A stretch of 64,000 bases of DNA from Alicyclobacillus sp. ALC3 (lineage in GTDB: Bacteria > Bacillota > Bacilli > Alicyclobacillales > Alicyclobacillaceae). This document shows positions 41,747-50,998 of the stretch, in pieces. Position 1 is the stretch's first letter; every line of letters begins with the position of its first letter. The translations under genes were made by a program, and so were the position numbers. Under the pieces are notes generated by a model. The model made no database searches, was not told the DNA's origin, and worked only from the letters and a program-made list of their open reading frames with translations. The stretch lies in contig NZ_CP066784.1 in NCBI RefSeq assembly GCF_028751195.1, positions 3,038,001-3,102,000 on the forward strand. Direction: 5' to 3'.

Positions 41747-43090
41747 ATGAAATTGGCAACGACGAAAACAGTGGCTATTGCGGGGAGCGTCTTGATGGCA
41801 GGCGGGCTGCTTGCCGGATGTGGAACGACATCAAACACCACCACTGGTGGCAGCAATTCGACCGGTGCAACCGGCAGTAGCTCTCCCGTTAATTTCTCCA
41901 AGGCGAGCGGCACGATTATCTGGGCCGCGCCCCCGATTACACACACAGGTCTGCGAGCTGACATGATTGCCGAATTCGAAAAGAAGTATCCAAACATCAA
42001 GGTCACTCTACAGAACCAGGCCAGCAACACGGGTACTAACAAGGCGAGCCTGACAACCACCATTGGCGGTGGTTCAGCCACGCCTGACGTGTACATGGGC
42101 GATGTCATCTGGCCAGCGCAGTTCGCGAATTCGCAGCTCGCCATGTCTCTCAGCAGCAAGCTTCCAAGTTCATTCTGGAATCGTTTCTCAAAGGGCCTTG
42201 TTCAAGGTGCGACGTACAAAGGCAATGTCTACGCAGCTCCGTTCTTTGCGGATTCCGGCTTCCTGTGGTATCGCAAGGACTTGCTCCAAAAGGCTCATTT
42301 ACCCGTTCCGACGAGTTGGGCTCAGGTCGCGTCCGAGGCCGCAACTCTGCAAAAGGATGGCTACGTAAAGTACGGCTATGTTTGGCAGGGCGCTTCATAC
42401 GAAGGTCTGACCTGCGACTTTATGGAGTACCTGACTGACGCTGGCGGACAAGTGTTAAACAGCAAAGGACAGGCGAACATTAACACCCCCCAAGCTTTGA
42501 AGGCACTAACCTTCATGCGCGGGCTGATTACGAGCGGTGTGACGCCATCGGCGGTGACCACTTTCCAAGAACCTGACTCGGAAAACGTCTTCCTGCAAGG
42601 TCAGGCTGCGTTCCAACGCAACTGGTCGTATGTGTGGGTGGATTCGCAGAACTCGCAAAACTCCAAGGTCGTCGGCAAAGTGGGAGTGACGGTGTTGCCG
42701 ACATTTGGCGGCGGTGCGGGGTATAGCACGATTGGCGGATGGAACCTGTACGTCAATCCACACACCAAAAACTTGCCGGCTGACCTCGCGTTTATCAACT
42801 GGATGACAGGGACGCAGGCACAGACCATCCTTGCAACCAAGTACTCAGAGATTCCAACGAACGCTTCGGTAGCAAACAATCCGAAGGTGAAAGCGGTCAG
42901 CCCAGTCTTCAACATTGTCAGTAAGACTCACTACGTGGCGAGGCCGTCTTACACGCCAAACTACGCTGCCGTGTCACAGGCTATTTACACGAATGTAAAC
43001 GCCGCGCTTGCAGGTAGTGTTACACCTGCTCAGGCACTGAAACAGGCACAGGCTCAGATCAAGCAGGCGCTGTCTAACGGTGGTCTCTAA
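41747..43090 (+). CDS. ABC transporter sugar-binding lipoprotein
   Basis: A 447-residue family 1 solute-binding protein. The signal peptide ends in the lipobox LLAGC (Cys25). A Thr/Ser/Gly linker leads to the binding domain with FEKKYPNIKVTLQNQ and the late GYSTIGGWNLYVNP, typical of maltose/oligosaccharide binders. Two permease genes follow. It likely binds an alpha-glucoside, given the GH13 enzyme in the operon. Confidence 0.93.
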   Translation: MKLATTKTVAIAGSVLMAGGLLAGCGTTSNTTTGGSNSTGATGSSSPVNFSKASGTIIWAAPPITHTGLRADMIAEFEKKYPNIKVTLQNQASNTGTNKASLTTTIGGGSATPDVYMGDVIWPAQFANSQLAMSLSSKLPSSFWNRFSKGLVQGATYKGNVYAAPFFADSGFLWYRKDLLQKAHLPVPTSWAQVASEAATLQKDGYVKYGYVWQGASYEGLTCDFMEYLTDAGGQVLNSKGQANINTPQALKALTFMRGLITSGVTPSAVTTFQEPDSENVFLQGQAAFQRNWSYVWVDSQNSQNSKVVGKVGVTVLPTFGGGAGYSTIGGWNLYVNPHTKNLPADLAFINWMTGTQAQTILATKYSEIPTNASVANNPKVKAVSPVFNIVSKTHYVARPSYTPNYAAVSQAIYTNVNAALAGSVTPAQALKQAQAQIKQALSNGGL

Positions 43091-43130
43091 GTCGCTGCCG
43101 AGTTGCAGTGCGCACATTGGCAGACATTTG

Positions 43131-43160
43131 GGGCGGAGGCGCCAGTCGGCTCCTCCGCCC
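43131..43160 (+). terminator. Hairpin between binding-protein and permease genes
   Basis: GGGCGGAGG pairs perfectly with CCTCCGCCC around a 12-nt loop, followed only by TCGTTT. Such hairpins often lower expression of permease genes relative to the binding protein by partial termination or mRNA stabilisation. Confidence 0.65.
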
Positions 43161-43180
43161 TCGTTTGGAGGTGATCACTT

Positions 43181-44119
43181 GTGAGCGCAGAGCCGCTGCC
43201 GTCCACACCTACCGTCCATCGCGTCTCTCTCAAAAACGCAGACAGACGTACCGGGTACATCATGATACTTCCAGCTGGTGTCGTGATTGCGGCCGTGACG
43301 CTGTTTCCGATTGTGTATTCGGTCATTATGAGCCTGAACAACATCAACCTCACAGAAAACGGCTACCAGATGTCGTTTGTTGGTCTGCACAACTACAGCG
43401 TCCTGATCCATGCCGGACTGTTTTGGCAGAGTGTCTGGTTCACCGTCTACTACGCGCTTGTCACAGTGGTGGTTGAGCTCATTCTGGGGATGTTGATCGC
43501 ACTCGCAATCAACAACGTACAACGGCTCAAGAACGTCTCCATTGTCGTCATGCTCATACCTTGGTCGCTCATCACCGTCATCTCGGCGCAGATGTGGAGG
43601 TACATCTACAGCGGCGTCTACGGCGTGCTGAATTACGTGCTGCAGTCGCTGCACATCATTGGGCAACCTGTCACATGGCTTGGGACACCCGTCAGTTCCG
43701 TAATCGCCATGATGATTGCTGACATTTGGAAGACCACGCCATTCGTCGTGATTATCCTGCTCAGCGGCCTGCAGATGATTCCGCAGGAGTACTATGAAGC
43801 CTCCTACATCGACGGTGCCAACCGCTGGCAGTCGTTCTGGAGCATCACCTTTCCGTCTTTGCGCGGTAGTATTGCCTTGGCGGCGCTGTTTCGGATTCTG
43901 CAGGCGTTCGGCGTTTTTGACTTGCCGTTTGTGCTCACGGGCGGGGGACCGGACAACGCCACAGAGTCGCTTGCCATGCTAGGTGAACAATCGTTGTTCT
44001 CGAACCTGCACTTTGGCATTGGGTCGGCGATTGCCGTGAGTACAGTCATCCTAGTGCTCGGGGTTTCCCTAATCTTTTTGTCAGCATTTCGAAGCATGGT
44101 GGAGGGCGATGCACAGTGA
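43181..44119 (+). CDS. ABC sugar permease, MalF type
   Basis: A 312-residue membrane protein with six helices and the EAA loop YYEASYIDGANRWQSFWSIT for docking of the ATPase. Start GTG 43181 with GGAGGTGATC upstream. Its TGA overlaps the next GTG (GTGA). It should form the channel with the MalG-type subunit. No ATPase gene is present, so a shared MsmX-type ATPase from elsewhere is presumed. Confidence 0.92.
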   Translation: MSAEPLPSTPTVHRVSLKNADRRTGYIMILPAGVVIAAVTLFPIVYSVIMSLNNINLTENGYQMSFVGLHNYSVLIHAGLFWQSVWFTVYYALVTVVVELILGMLIALAINNVQRLKNVSIVVMLIPWSLITVISAQMWRYIYSGVYGVLNYVLQSLHIIGQPVTWLGTPVSSVIAMMIADIWKTTPFVVIILLSGLQMIPQEYYEASYIDGANRWQSFWSITFPSLRGSIALAALFRILQAFGVFDLPFVLTGGGPDNATESLAMLGEQSLFSNLHFGIGSAIAVSTVILVLGVSLIFLSAFRSMVEGDAQ

Positions 44120-44946
44120 TCCAGACCCGGCGCCAAAAGGTCATCGGTTACGTTGTGTTGATTTTGTTCCTCGTCGCCATCCTGTTGCCGTTCTACTGGA
44201 TGTTCATTACATCGTTCAAGCCTAACACCGACATCAGCGCATACCCACCGTCGCTGTTTCCGGGGACTTGGACATTGGTGCACTATCGGAACGCGTTCGG
44301 CCAGTTTCAGTTTGGCGTTTACATGCGCAACAGTGTGTTTGTGGCGCTGTCCTCGACCGTTTTTGTGCTTGCGTTCGCGAGCATGGCCGGCTTCGCGATT
44401 GCCCGTCTGCCCGTCAAGGCGAAGACACCGATGATGGTCGGACTGTTGATGATTTCCGTCTTTCCGCCAATCGCGATTATTACGCCACTGTACATGCTTT
44501 TGCGCACCGTGGGTTGGCTCAACTCGTACCAGGCGTTGATTATTCCCTACACTGCATTCAACTTGCCGTTTGCGACCTGGATTCTGCGCAACTACTTCCT
44601 GCAGATTCCAGGAGCGCTGTTTGAATCCGCGAAAATTGATGGAGCCTCTGTGTTTCAGACCTTCTACCGGATTTTTCTGCCGCTCACGTCCCCGGGACTG
44701 TTCACGGCTGCCGTGTTTACGTTTGTGGCTTCGTGGACTGAGTTTTTCATGGCACTTGTGTTCAACACCTCGAATTCGATGCGCACGATTCCGGTCGGGA
44801 TCGCACTGTTTAGCGGGCAGTTCAGTGTTCCGTACGGAGATTTGTTTGCGGGCTCGGTTGCGTCAATCGTACCCATTCTGATTCTGGTTGTGATTTTCCG
44901 CAAATGGATTGTCTCTGGGTTGACAGCAGGTGCTGTGAAAGGTTGA
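44116..44946 (+). CDS. ABC sugar permease, MalG type
   Basis: A 276-residue membrane protein with six helices and EAA loop LFESAKIDGASVFQTFYRI. It begins at GTG 44116, overlapping the stop of the MalF-type gene by 4 nt, so the two are coupled. Starts PFYWMFITSFKPNTDI as in other CUT1 permeases. Confidence 0.92.
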   Translation: MIQTRRQKVIGYVVLILFLVAILLPFYWMFITSFKPNTDISAYPPSLFPGTWTLVHYRNAFGQFQFGVYMRNSVFVALSSTVFVLAFASMAGFAIARLPVKAKTPMMVGLLMISVFPPIAIITPLYMLLRTVGWLNSYQALIIPYTAFNLPFATWILRNYFLQIPGALFESAKIDGASVFQTFYRIFLPLTSPGLFTAAVFTFVASWTEFFMALVFNTSNSMRTIPVGIALFSGQFSVPYGDLFAGSVASIVPILILVVIFRKWIVSGLTAGAVKG

Positions 44947-45013
44947 ATTTGTAAAGGGTCGCCATCTATCATCGAGAACAAAGATTGTGACAACTTGAGG
45001 AGGTTTCTGCACG

Positions 45014-46702
45014 TTGCAGCGCAAATGGTGGAAAGAAGCAGTCGTGTACCAAGTCTACCCACGAAGTTTTATGGACAGCAATGGCGATGGCATTGGAGAT
45101 CTCAACGGGGTGACGTCGCGACTCGACTACCTGGCAGAACTCGGCGTAGACGTACTGTGGCTCAGCCCAATCTACCGCTCGCCAAATGACGACTTTGGCT
45201 ACGACGTCAGTGACTACCAGGCCATCATGGATGAATTTGGTACGCTGCAAGACTTCGACTTGCTGCTTCAAGAAGTTCATGCACGTGGGATGAAGCTGGT
45301 CTTGGACCTGGTCGTAAACCACACGTCTGACGAACACCCATGGTTTGTCGAATCTCGCAAGAGCAAGGACAGTCCTTACCGCGATTACTATATCTGGCGG
45401 CCCGGTCGCGATGGGCGCGAGCCGAACAACTGGCGGTCAGTGTTTACGCGTTCTGCTTGGGAACTCGACGCTGACACTGGTGAGTACTTTTTGCACCTGT
45501 TCAGTAAGCGGCAGCCGGACCTCAACTGGCATAACCAAGAAGTTCGCGAACGCATCTACGAGATGATGACTTGGTGGCTCGACAAGGGAATCGACGGTTT
45601 CCGGATGGACGTCATCAATGCCATAGCGAAGGCGGACGGTTTGCCGGATGCCCCACAGGCTGACGCTGACGGATACGGCTGGGGCGGTGTGCACTTCCTG
45701 AACTTGCCGAAAACGCACGACTATCTGCAGGAGATGAATAAACGCGTGCTGTCGAAGTACGACATCATGACTGTAGGTGAGACAGGCGGTGTCACGACGG
45801 CAGATGCGCGCCTGTTCGCAGGGGCGGACCGTCACGAACTGAATATGGTGTTTCAGTTTGAACACGTCGACCTGCTCGACTCCGGGCCAGGTGGCAAATG
45901 GGACGTCAAACCTTGGTCGCTTGAAGACATGAAGACGATTATGAGCCGTTGGCAAAACGACCTCTACGATGTGGCGTGGAACAGTTTGTTTTTGAACAAC
46001 CACGACCAACCGCGTGCATTGTCCCGTTTCGGCGACGACGGCCCGTACCGTGTCCCAGCAGCGAAGATGCTCGCTACGTTTTTACACTTGCTGCAGGGCA
46101 CACCGTTTATCTACCAAGGGGAAGAGATTGGCATGACGAACGTTCGCTTTGCGCACATTGACGACTATCGGGATGTCGAGATTCTCAATTTGTGGCAGGA
46201 ACGGGTCATTGAAGGTGGGGAAGACCAAGAGCTCTGGATGCAGCGTATCTATGCAAAGGGGCGAGACAACGCCCGGACACCGATGCAGTGGAGCAACAGT
46301 GATAACGCGGGTTTTACGACTGGGACGCCGTGGATTGCGGTCAACCCCAATTACAAGGAGATTAACGTCGAAGCGGAACGCAGTGAACTGGATTCTATCT
46401 ACCACTACTACCGCAAGCTGATTCGCCTGCGCAAAGAACACCCAGTTGTGGTGTATGGAAAATACGACCTGGTGCTCTCCCTGCACAAGCAAATTTACGC
46501 CTACACGCGCACGCTAGACGATGTGTGCTGGCTAGTTGTAAACAACTTCTTTGCTCAGCCAGCAGAGTTCATGTTGCCAGAAGTCTTGCACGACCGCGTT
46601 GACGGTGCACAACTCATGCTGGCCAACTACTCCGTAGACGGCGCAGAGAGTGTGCGACAATTTACTCTACGCCCGTACGAGTGTCGAGTGTATAGCCTCT
46701 AG
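45014..46702 (+). CDS. GH13 alpha-glucosidase (oligo-1,6-glucosidase/trehalose hydrolase group)
   Basis: A 562-residue cytosolic glycoside hydrolase without a signal peptide. The GH13 regions are all present: DLVVNH, GFRMDVIN (nucleophile Asp), TVGETGG (acid Glu) and NNHDQPR. The opening WWKEAVVYQVYPRSFMDSNG places it in the oligo-1,6-glucosidase group. It should split the imported alpha-glucoside into glucose. TTG 45014 is the start with GAGGAGG upstream. Confidence 0.93.
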   Translation: MQRKWWKEAVVYQVYPRSFMDSNGDGIGDLNGVTSRLDYLAELGVDVLWLSPIYRSPNDDFGYDVSDYQAIMDEFGTLQDFDLLLQEVHARGMKLVLDLVVNHTSDEHPWFVESRKSKDSPYRDYYIWRPGRDGREPNNWRSVFTRSAWELDADTGEYFLHLFSKRQPDLNWHNQEVRERIYEMMTWWLDKGIDGFRMDVINAIAKADGLPDAPQADADGYGWGGVHFLNLPKTHDYLQEMNKRVLSKYDIMTVGETGGVTTADARLFAGADRHELNMVFQFEHVDLLDSGPGGKWDVKPWSLEDMKTIMSRWQNDLYDVAWNSLFLNNHDQPRALSRFGDDGPYRVPAAKMLATFLHLLQGTPFIYQGEEIGMTNVRFAHIDDYRDVEILNLWQERVIEGGEDQELWMQRIYAKGRDNARTPMQWSNSDNAGFTTGTPWIAVNPNYKEINVEAERSELDSIYHYYRKLIRLRKEHPVVVYGKYDLVLSLHKQIYAYTRTLDDVCWLVVNNFFAQPAEFMLPEVLHDRVDGAQLMLANYSVDGAESVRQFTLRPYECRVYSL

Positions 46703-46740
46703 TCGCATTCACCCACCTGGTCAATGCGACTGGGTGGGTG
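46701..46740. other. Interleaved inverted repeats, pseudoknot-type, at the 3' end of the GH13 gene
   Basis: In order: AGTCGCATT, CACCCACC, then AATGCGACT and GGTGGGTG. The first pairs with the third and the second with the fourth, so the pairs cross and form an H-type pseudoknot or two alternative hairpins. It begins at the GH13 stop codon and covers the 3' end of the convergent small membrane gene. Confidence 0.6.
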
Positions 46741-46846
46741 ACTCCATCGCAATTCTCCGTTCCAGGCGCTTCGTGAGAACCTTGAACCACACGTTCATTC
46801 CGGTGAGTGCTGCAACTGTCACAGCGATCACAAAATAGGTGTCCAT
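46721..46846 (-). CDS. 41-residue single-pass membrane protein
   Basis: Starts at ATG 46846 with a very good GGAGGG site 7 nt upstream. MDTYFVIAVTVAALTGMNVW forms one helix, followed by a basic segment KVLTKRLERRIAM and a short tail. The positive tail predicts the C-terminus in the cytosol. No family recognised; convergent with the GH13 gene. Confidence 0.65.
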   Translation of the reverse strand: MDTYFVIAVTVAALTGMNVWFKVLTKRLERRIAMESPTQSH

Positions 46847-46873
46847 CAAGAATCCCTCCAATGATGAGTTCCG

Positions 46874-46922
46874 GTCGGCAGCCCCGCCTTCGCTGCCGAC
46901 ATTGGTGACCGCGCATGTCACC
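46874..46922. other. Two adjacent hairpins upstream of the 41-residue gene
   Basis: GTCGGCAGC-n9-GCTGCCGAC (46874-46900) and GGTGAC-n7-GTCACC (46904-46922) are perfect inverted repeats in the 5' region of the small minus-strand gene. They may be a leader structure, or operators for it and the divergent C39-type gene. Confidence 0.4.
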
Positions 46923-47076
46923 CTCCATGAACAAGCATAGAAGTCCAAGGTTGAAATCTGCTCAAAAACATGTTGAGATTGTGTGAAGGAGTCATCGACA
47001 AATTTTGCGCATACCTGTTAACATAGGTCAGACAACTGTTGCTCTCTGGACAGCTTGAGATTTTGGGGGCGAGAAC

Positions 47077-48012
47077 GTGGACGATATGGACCGCTTGCGG
47101 GCGATGAATCAAGCGCGCAAAAATGCCAGGCGACGGGCCGTGCGCCGCAGACAAGCTGCGGTTGTAGCGACAATCGCCGTGATTGGGGTCGGCGCGTGGG
47201 GGACGTCCGGGTGGTGGCTCCATTTAGGCGGTTCACCAAGCACTGCTTCTGCGACTACGCAGCAACCTACAGTAAGTAAAGCGAGTGCGCTCAAGGCAAA
47301 ACGCATCACCGGAACTTCGAGTCGGTCGACTGCGAAACAGGTGGACAGCACAAGTGTCAGCCAGAACCAAACTGGAAGTGGCAGCGCGAATACGCCACTC
47401 CCCACTTCCGCTATGCTGAACGTTCCACCCCAAGACCAGTGGCCGCAACTGCCAAATGGCTGTGAAGTCACTAGTTTGTCGATGCTGTTCACCGCTATCG
47501 GTCACCCTGTGAGCAAAATGACGCTCGCGCAAGAGATGCCGTACGACCGCACTCCGCGCGTCAAGAACGCAGCAGGGCAGATTGTGTCGTGGGGGAATCC
47601 GAACGTCGGATTCGTCGGTTCTCCCTACGTATGGTCGGATGGATTCGGCATCTACCACGGTCCAATCATCAAGTTGATCGACAAAATTGTGCCGGGCGAA
47701 GGCGTCGATTTGACAAATCAGCCCTTCACCGATGTGCTCTCGTATGTCGCTCGAGGCATCCCGGTTGAAGCTTGGGTGACCGCAGAACTGAGACCGACCA
47801 AAAGGTTCTGGGAGACGTGGCAGACACCCGAAGGGCCGATTACGGTCACGCAGCAGGAGCATGCGGTGCTCATCGTCGGCTACGACGCTACGCACGTCTA
47901 CATCAACAACCCGATTAACGGTAAGAAGGACGAAGCGGTGAATATGCAGGACTTCCTGGGCGCTTGGCGGCAACTTGGAGACCAAGCGGTTACGATTGTC
48001 GCGAACAAGTAG
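47077..48012 (+). CDS. Membrane-anchored C39-like (papain-fold) peptidase domain protein
   Basis: A 311-residue protein: basic start, one helix (QAAVVATIAVIGVGAWG), a Ser/Thr-rich linker and an extracytoplasmic C39_2 domain. The catalytic Cys lies in LPNGCEVTSLSML, the His in QQEHAVLIVGYDATHVYI with Asn in INNPINGKK. Family members process peptides or wall-associated proteins; the substrate is unknown. GTG 47077 start with a GGGGGCGAG site. Confidence 0.88.
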   Translation: MDDMDRLRAMNQARKNARRRAVRRRQAAVVATIAVIGVGAWGTSGWWLHLGGSPSTASATTQQPTVSKASALKAKRITGTSSRSTAKQVDSTSVSQNQTGSGSANTPLPTSAMLNVPPQDQWPQLPNGCEVTSLSMLFTAIGHPVSKMTLAQEMPYDRTPRVKNAAGQIVSWGNPNVGFVGSPYVWSDGFGIYHGPIIKLIDKIVPGEGVDLTNQPFTDVLSYVARGIPVEAWVTAELRPTKRFWETWQTPEGPITVTQQEHAVLIVGYDATHVYINNPINGKKDEAVNMQDFLGAWRQLGDQAVTIVANK

Positions 48013-48032
48013 CCTTCGCGGCGGCTAGCGGC

Positions 48033-48971
48033 TCAGTTTGAGCCTGTCATGTCCGGTCGACCGTCCGACGTATTTGCCCGCGGGCGCCAAATACTGAGGT
48101 CACGCTGCAGGAGTTCAGCGAGAGCGGCGATGTCGCTCGCAAAATAGGCCTCGAGTTCAGCGCGTGTAGCCGACTCCATACTGACCTTCTTCAAAACCAT
48201 CGATTTGGCGCGCAGTCCCAAGCGTTCCCGGATAGCAGCAGGAACCAGAGGCTTCACAAGCTCCTTGAGGCCGTTTGGCTTCGAGATAAAGTTGTACACC
48301 AGCCTGGAAGTGGGCTGCCCGGACTCGTTGTGCGTGAGTGAAGTATCAATCGGCACATCGGGATCGACGCCTAAAAAGGCCAACACCTCGCGTACATGAG
48401 CGCATGGCTCTCTCACAAATTCCTCAAACAGCAGAACCTTGACCTGATCGCGTCCGAACACGTCAAAGTAGCGCTTCACCTGCTCTGTGTAGAGTCCGAG
48501 TTCGCGGTACAGCCACATCGGTTCGTAGTCGTTCGCGTGTCGAGCCTGCTCCTGCGCGAGGCTGTCCTCAAACGACATCGACTCCCGTTCATCGCGGATC
48601 AAGTGTGTGTACGCAGAATACGCGCGATCGACCGGGTTGCGCAGCAGAATGATGACCTTCGCAGCTGGAATCGTTTTGTGGATGCGTGCCGCGGTCCCAG
48701 GGTAATAGAGGTAGAACACGGACGATTCACCGACTGCTGTCTGTTCTTGTACGTCGTCAAACAACTGTTCGTAGAGCGCACGGTCACGGACCGTATATTG
48801 GTTCATCCCCTCATCACCAGGTCCTTGGAACGTTGGCGGAAAATCAGGGATTGAGAAGTAGTGGGCTTCCTTCTTCGGTGGGATATAGATATCCGGGTGC
48901 TGACTGAGGTAGCGGTCGAGCGAACTCGTGCCACTCTTGGCGGCACCGACGATGAGAAAGTTAGGGAGCAT
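48033..48971 (-). CDS. PAPS-dependent sulfotransferase
   Basis: A 312-residue enzyme related to heparan-sulfate/NodH-type sulfotransferases. The PAPS 5'-phosphosulfate loop is VGAAKSGTSSLDRYL and the 3'-phosphate site IILLRNPVDRAYSAYTHLIR. It transfers sulfate to a hydroxyl or amine on a saccharide or small molecule. GGAGG lies 7 nt before ATG 48971. Sulfotransferases are uncommon in Bacillota; with the glycan synthesis genes at 25-28 kb a sulfated surface polysaccharide is possible (inference). Confidence 0.9.
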   Translation of the reverse strand: MLPNFLIVGAAKSGTSSLDRYLSQHPDIYIPPKKEAHYFSIPDFPPTFQGPGDEGMNQYTVRDRALYEQLFDDVQEQTAVGESSVFYLYYPGTAARIHKTIPAAKVIILLRNPVDRAYSAYTHLIRDERESMSFEDSLAQEQARHANDYEPMWLYRELGLYTEQVKRYFDVFGRDQVKVLLFEEFVREPCAHVREVLAFLGVDPDVPIDTSLTHNESGQPTSRLVYNFISKPNGLKELVKPLVPAAIRERLGLRAKSMVLKKVSMESATRAELEAYFASDIAALAELLQRDLSIWRPRANTSDGRPDMTGSN

Positions 48972-49100
48972 CGTTGTTCCTCCGTATCTGGCGAATTCGC
49001 ACCGCCCGTCGGGGGCGGGTGACACCCTCTAGCTTACCACGGTGAGACAAAATCGTCAGATTTGCAGTGGCGCCAATTGAACTGGCACGTATCGGTCCAG

Positions 49101-49119
49101 GTTCGCTGAAACAGCGAAC
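49101..49119. terminator. Hairpin after the cytochrome b operon
   Basis: GTTCGCTG-AAA-CAGCGAAC is a perfect 8-bp stem with a 3-nt loop, about 50 bp beyond the last gene of the minus-strand operon. There is no T-run. Confidence 0.4.
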
Positions 49120-49168
49120 GCGACCTGAGGCGCGTTGCCCCACGTCGCGTTTCGTCTCACGCACACGC

Positions 49169-49426
49169 CTAAGCGCCCTTGGGCAGCTTTCCTTTGCGTG
49201 CCCGATGGGTCCACATCGATGCAGCGAGCGGCATACCGACTACGTAGACCGCTGCAGCCAAAAGTACCGCCCCGACGATACCGCCTCGCCAAGCGCCGTT
49301 GACGAGCGCTTTGTACACGAGGTTTGTTGCGTAGATGCCGACGCAGGTGAACAGCAGGACCACCCACCGTTGCGGAAGCAACGCGCGGCGGGGGCCAGCT
49401 TTCTGTGTACGAGTGGAACGGTTCAT
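49169..49426 (-). CDS. Small two-helix membrane protein of the cytochrome b operon
   Basis: An 85-residue protein with a basic N-terminus (RSTRTQKAGPRRALLPQR), two hydrophobic segments (WVVLLFTCVGIYATNLVY and GGIVGAVLLAAAVYVVGM) and a basic tail. Its ATG overlaps the previous gene's stop (ATGA), so it is co-translated with the subunit IV-like protein. Likely an accessory subunit; no family recognised. Confidence 0.7.
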   Translation of the reverse strand: MNRSTRTQKAGPRRALLPQRWVVLLFTCVGIYATNLVYKALVNGAWRGGIVGAVLLAAAVYVVGMPLAASMWTHRARKGKLPKGA

Positions 49427-50388
49427 GCGTGTCCACGCCCCTTCTTTGTCGTCGTGCGGTACCAGCGGCGCCAGATCAGTTTGTAAATCCCGAATACCTT
49501 CGGCAGTGACCGGAGTCCTGGAATGAATGGAGTCAAGACGAGTAAGATGGTGACGAGGCCAGTAGTGAGCACAACCTCCAAGTCAGCGGAGCTGGAGTTG
49601 ACGAACGGCGGGATCTGATACAGCAGGGTGTAGAACCACAGCCACACTGCGCCCGGGTAGTTGCCGGTCTCTTTGATAATTCCCCACTGGTTGCCTGACA
49701 TGTCGAGTTGATTCGCGTACTGGGCGTCAGGTACGTCCTGCAGCAAGAGCAGCGATTCCGTGCGGTTCGTCGAGGGCATTGGACCAGACCCGCCGTCGAT
49801 TGCGGACTCCAGCAGACCACTTCTGGCCAACCCGAGGTATGCGTTGAGCATCGTCGGAAGCGGGCCATAACTGTCAGGACTGGCTGCTGGCACGACTAGG
49901 ACTCCGTGCTGCAGAGTCGCGTGATTCAGCGCGGATTCAATGTGGTTCACCCACGCCGACCGCTGTTTCACGGTCGCCTTGCTCCAGGTTTGCAGTGGTG
50001 ACTGCAGAGAAGTGTCGACTTTGGCGACCTTGTTTAACGGGTCGAGTACGTTGACCTTCGCTGAATTGATCGGAATCTGCACACCAGCCATCTGCGCTGG
50101 CGAAAAGCCGGCGATGGATTGCGCGGTACCCGAGTTGTTGTAGGGGGGGCCGTAGGTGCTGATGGCATCTTGCCCGGACAGGTCGTCAAGGGCGTTTTGC
50201 AGCAGCAGTTTTGGGTCTTGACGTGCGACTTGTTGAGCGGTTAGCGCTGGGACGTCCGCAGTCGAGAATACCGCGGCTAAGACCAACACCAAAGCGCCCA
50301 TGATGCCCAGCGCAACCAACATCTCGCGGATTAGGTCATACGGTTTCTGTGGGAAGTCGGCGTTGTTATTCCGCCACTTTCTCGCCAT
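49423..50388 (-). CDS. Cytochrome b subunit IV (PetD)-like protein with a large extracytoplasmic insertion
   Basis: A 321-residue protein. FPQKPYDLIREMLVALGIMGALVLVLA matches the first PetD/cytochrome b C-terminal helix in layout, and YPGAVWLWFYTLLYQIPPF recalls the conserved PEWYF helix region, followed by another helix and a basic tail. Between the first two lie about 190 residues without heme motifs, much longer than the usual short loop. AAAGGAGG precedes ATG 50388, which lies inside the end of the cytochrome b gene. It probably completes the quinol site of a bc-type complex. Confidence 0.7.
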   Translation of the reverse strand: MARKWRNNNADFPQKPYDLIREMLVALGIMGALVLVLAAVFSTADVPALTAQQVARQDPKLLLQNALDDLSGQDAISTYGPPYNNSGTAQSIAGFSPAQMAGVQIPINSAKVNVLDPLNKVAKVDTSLQSPLQTWSKATVKQRSAWVNHIESALNHATLQHGVLVVPAASPDSYGPLPTMLNAYLGLARSGLLESAIDGGSGPMPSTNRTESLLLLQDVPDAQYANQLDMSGNQWGIIKETGNYPGAVWLWFYTLLYQIPPFVNSSSADLEVVLTTGLVTILLVLTPFIPGLRSLPKVFGIYKLIWRRWYRTTTKKGRGHA

Positions 50389-50998
50389 CGTCGACTTCCT
50401 CCTTTCCATTCGGCAGGGGTTCTACAACCCCGTGCATGCGGACCAACATCAGGTGAATGGCTAACAACACAATAATGACCATCGGGAGCACAAAGATATG
50501 CAACCCGTACATTTGGCCGAAGTTCAGGATGTTGAAGAATCCGCCCACGCCTGTCGAGTTGATCGCGTCTTTTCCCTGCACGCCAATCCACTGCGAGTCA
50601 AAGTTGTTTTGCGACAAATAGCCGGTGAGTCCCGCCACAATCGAGACGAGGAACAGCAGCCAACCACCAATCCACGTCCAGTGCCGACCACCGCGCCAAG
50701 CTGCCATCATGAACTGTGCCCACAGGTGCAAGACCATGAAGAAGAAGAAGGCCTGAACGCTCCAAAAGTGCATGCTGTTGAAGAAGTGACCGATGGGAGA
50801 GATGTGCCACCACTGAGGCCCGAAGATTGCGAGCACCGTCCCGGTTATGATGAGCCAGACGAGTGCCGCTACAGTCAGAATGCCAAACAGGTAGACGTAT
50901 GAATCCACGTAGGCCGGCATGCTGTCAGGCAACAGGTTTTCCATCGGAAGTGTGTTCTGAACCCACAGCCGCAGTGACCGCGTCATGTTCTTTTTCAC
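50366..50998 (-). CDS. Diheme cytochrome b (b6/PetB-like)
   Basis: A 210-residue, four-helix protein that should carry two b hemes and take part in quinol oxidation. Heme ligands form two pairs: SMHFWSVQ and MVLHLWAQF on helix B, and YGLHIFVLP and AIHLMLVRMHG on helix D, each about 14 residues apart. GTG 50998 overlaps the stop of the preceding 54-residue gene (GTGA), with AAAGGAGGTGA upstream. No Rieske or cytochrome c1/c gene is present in the operon. Confidence 0.9.
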   Translation of the reverse strand: MKKNMTRSLRLWVQNTLPMENLLPDSMPAYVDSYVYLFGILTVAALVWLIITGTVLAIFGPQWWHISPIGHFFNSMHFWSVQAFFFFMVLHLWAQFMMAAWRGGRHWTWIGGWLLFLVSIVAGLTGYLSQNNFDSQWIGVQGKDAINSTGVGGFFNILNFGQMYGLHIFVLPMVIIVLLAIHLMLVRMHGVVEPLPNGKEEVDDGEKVAE

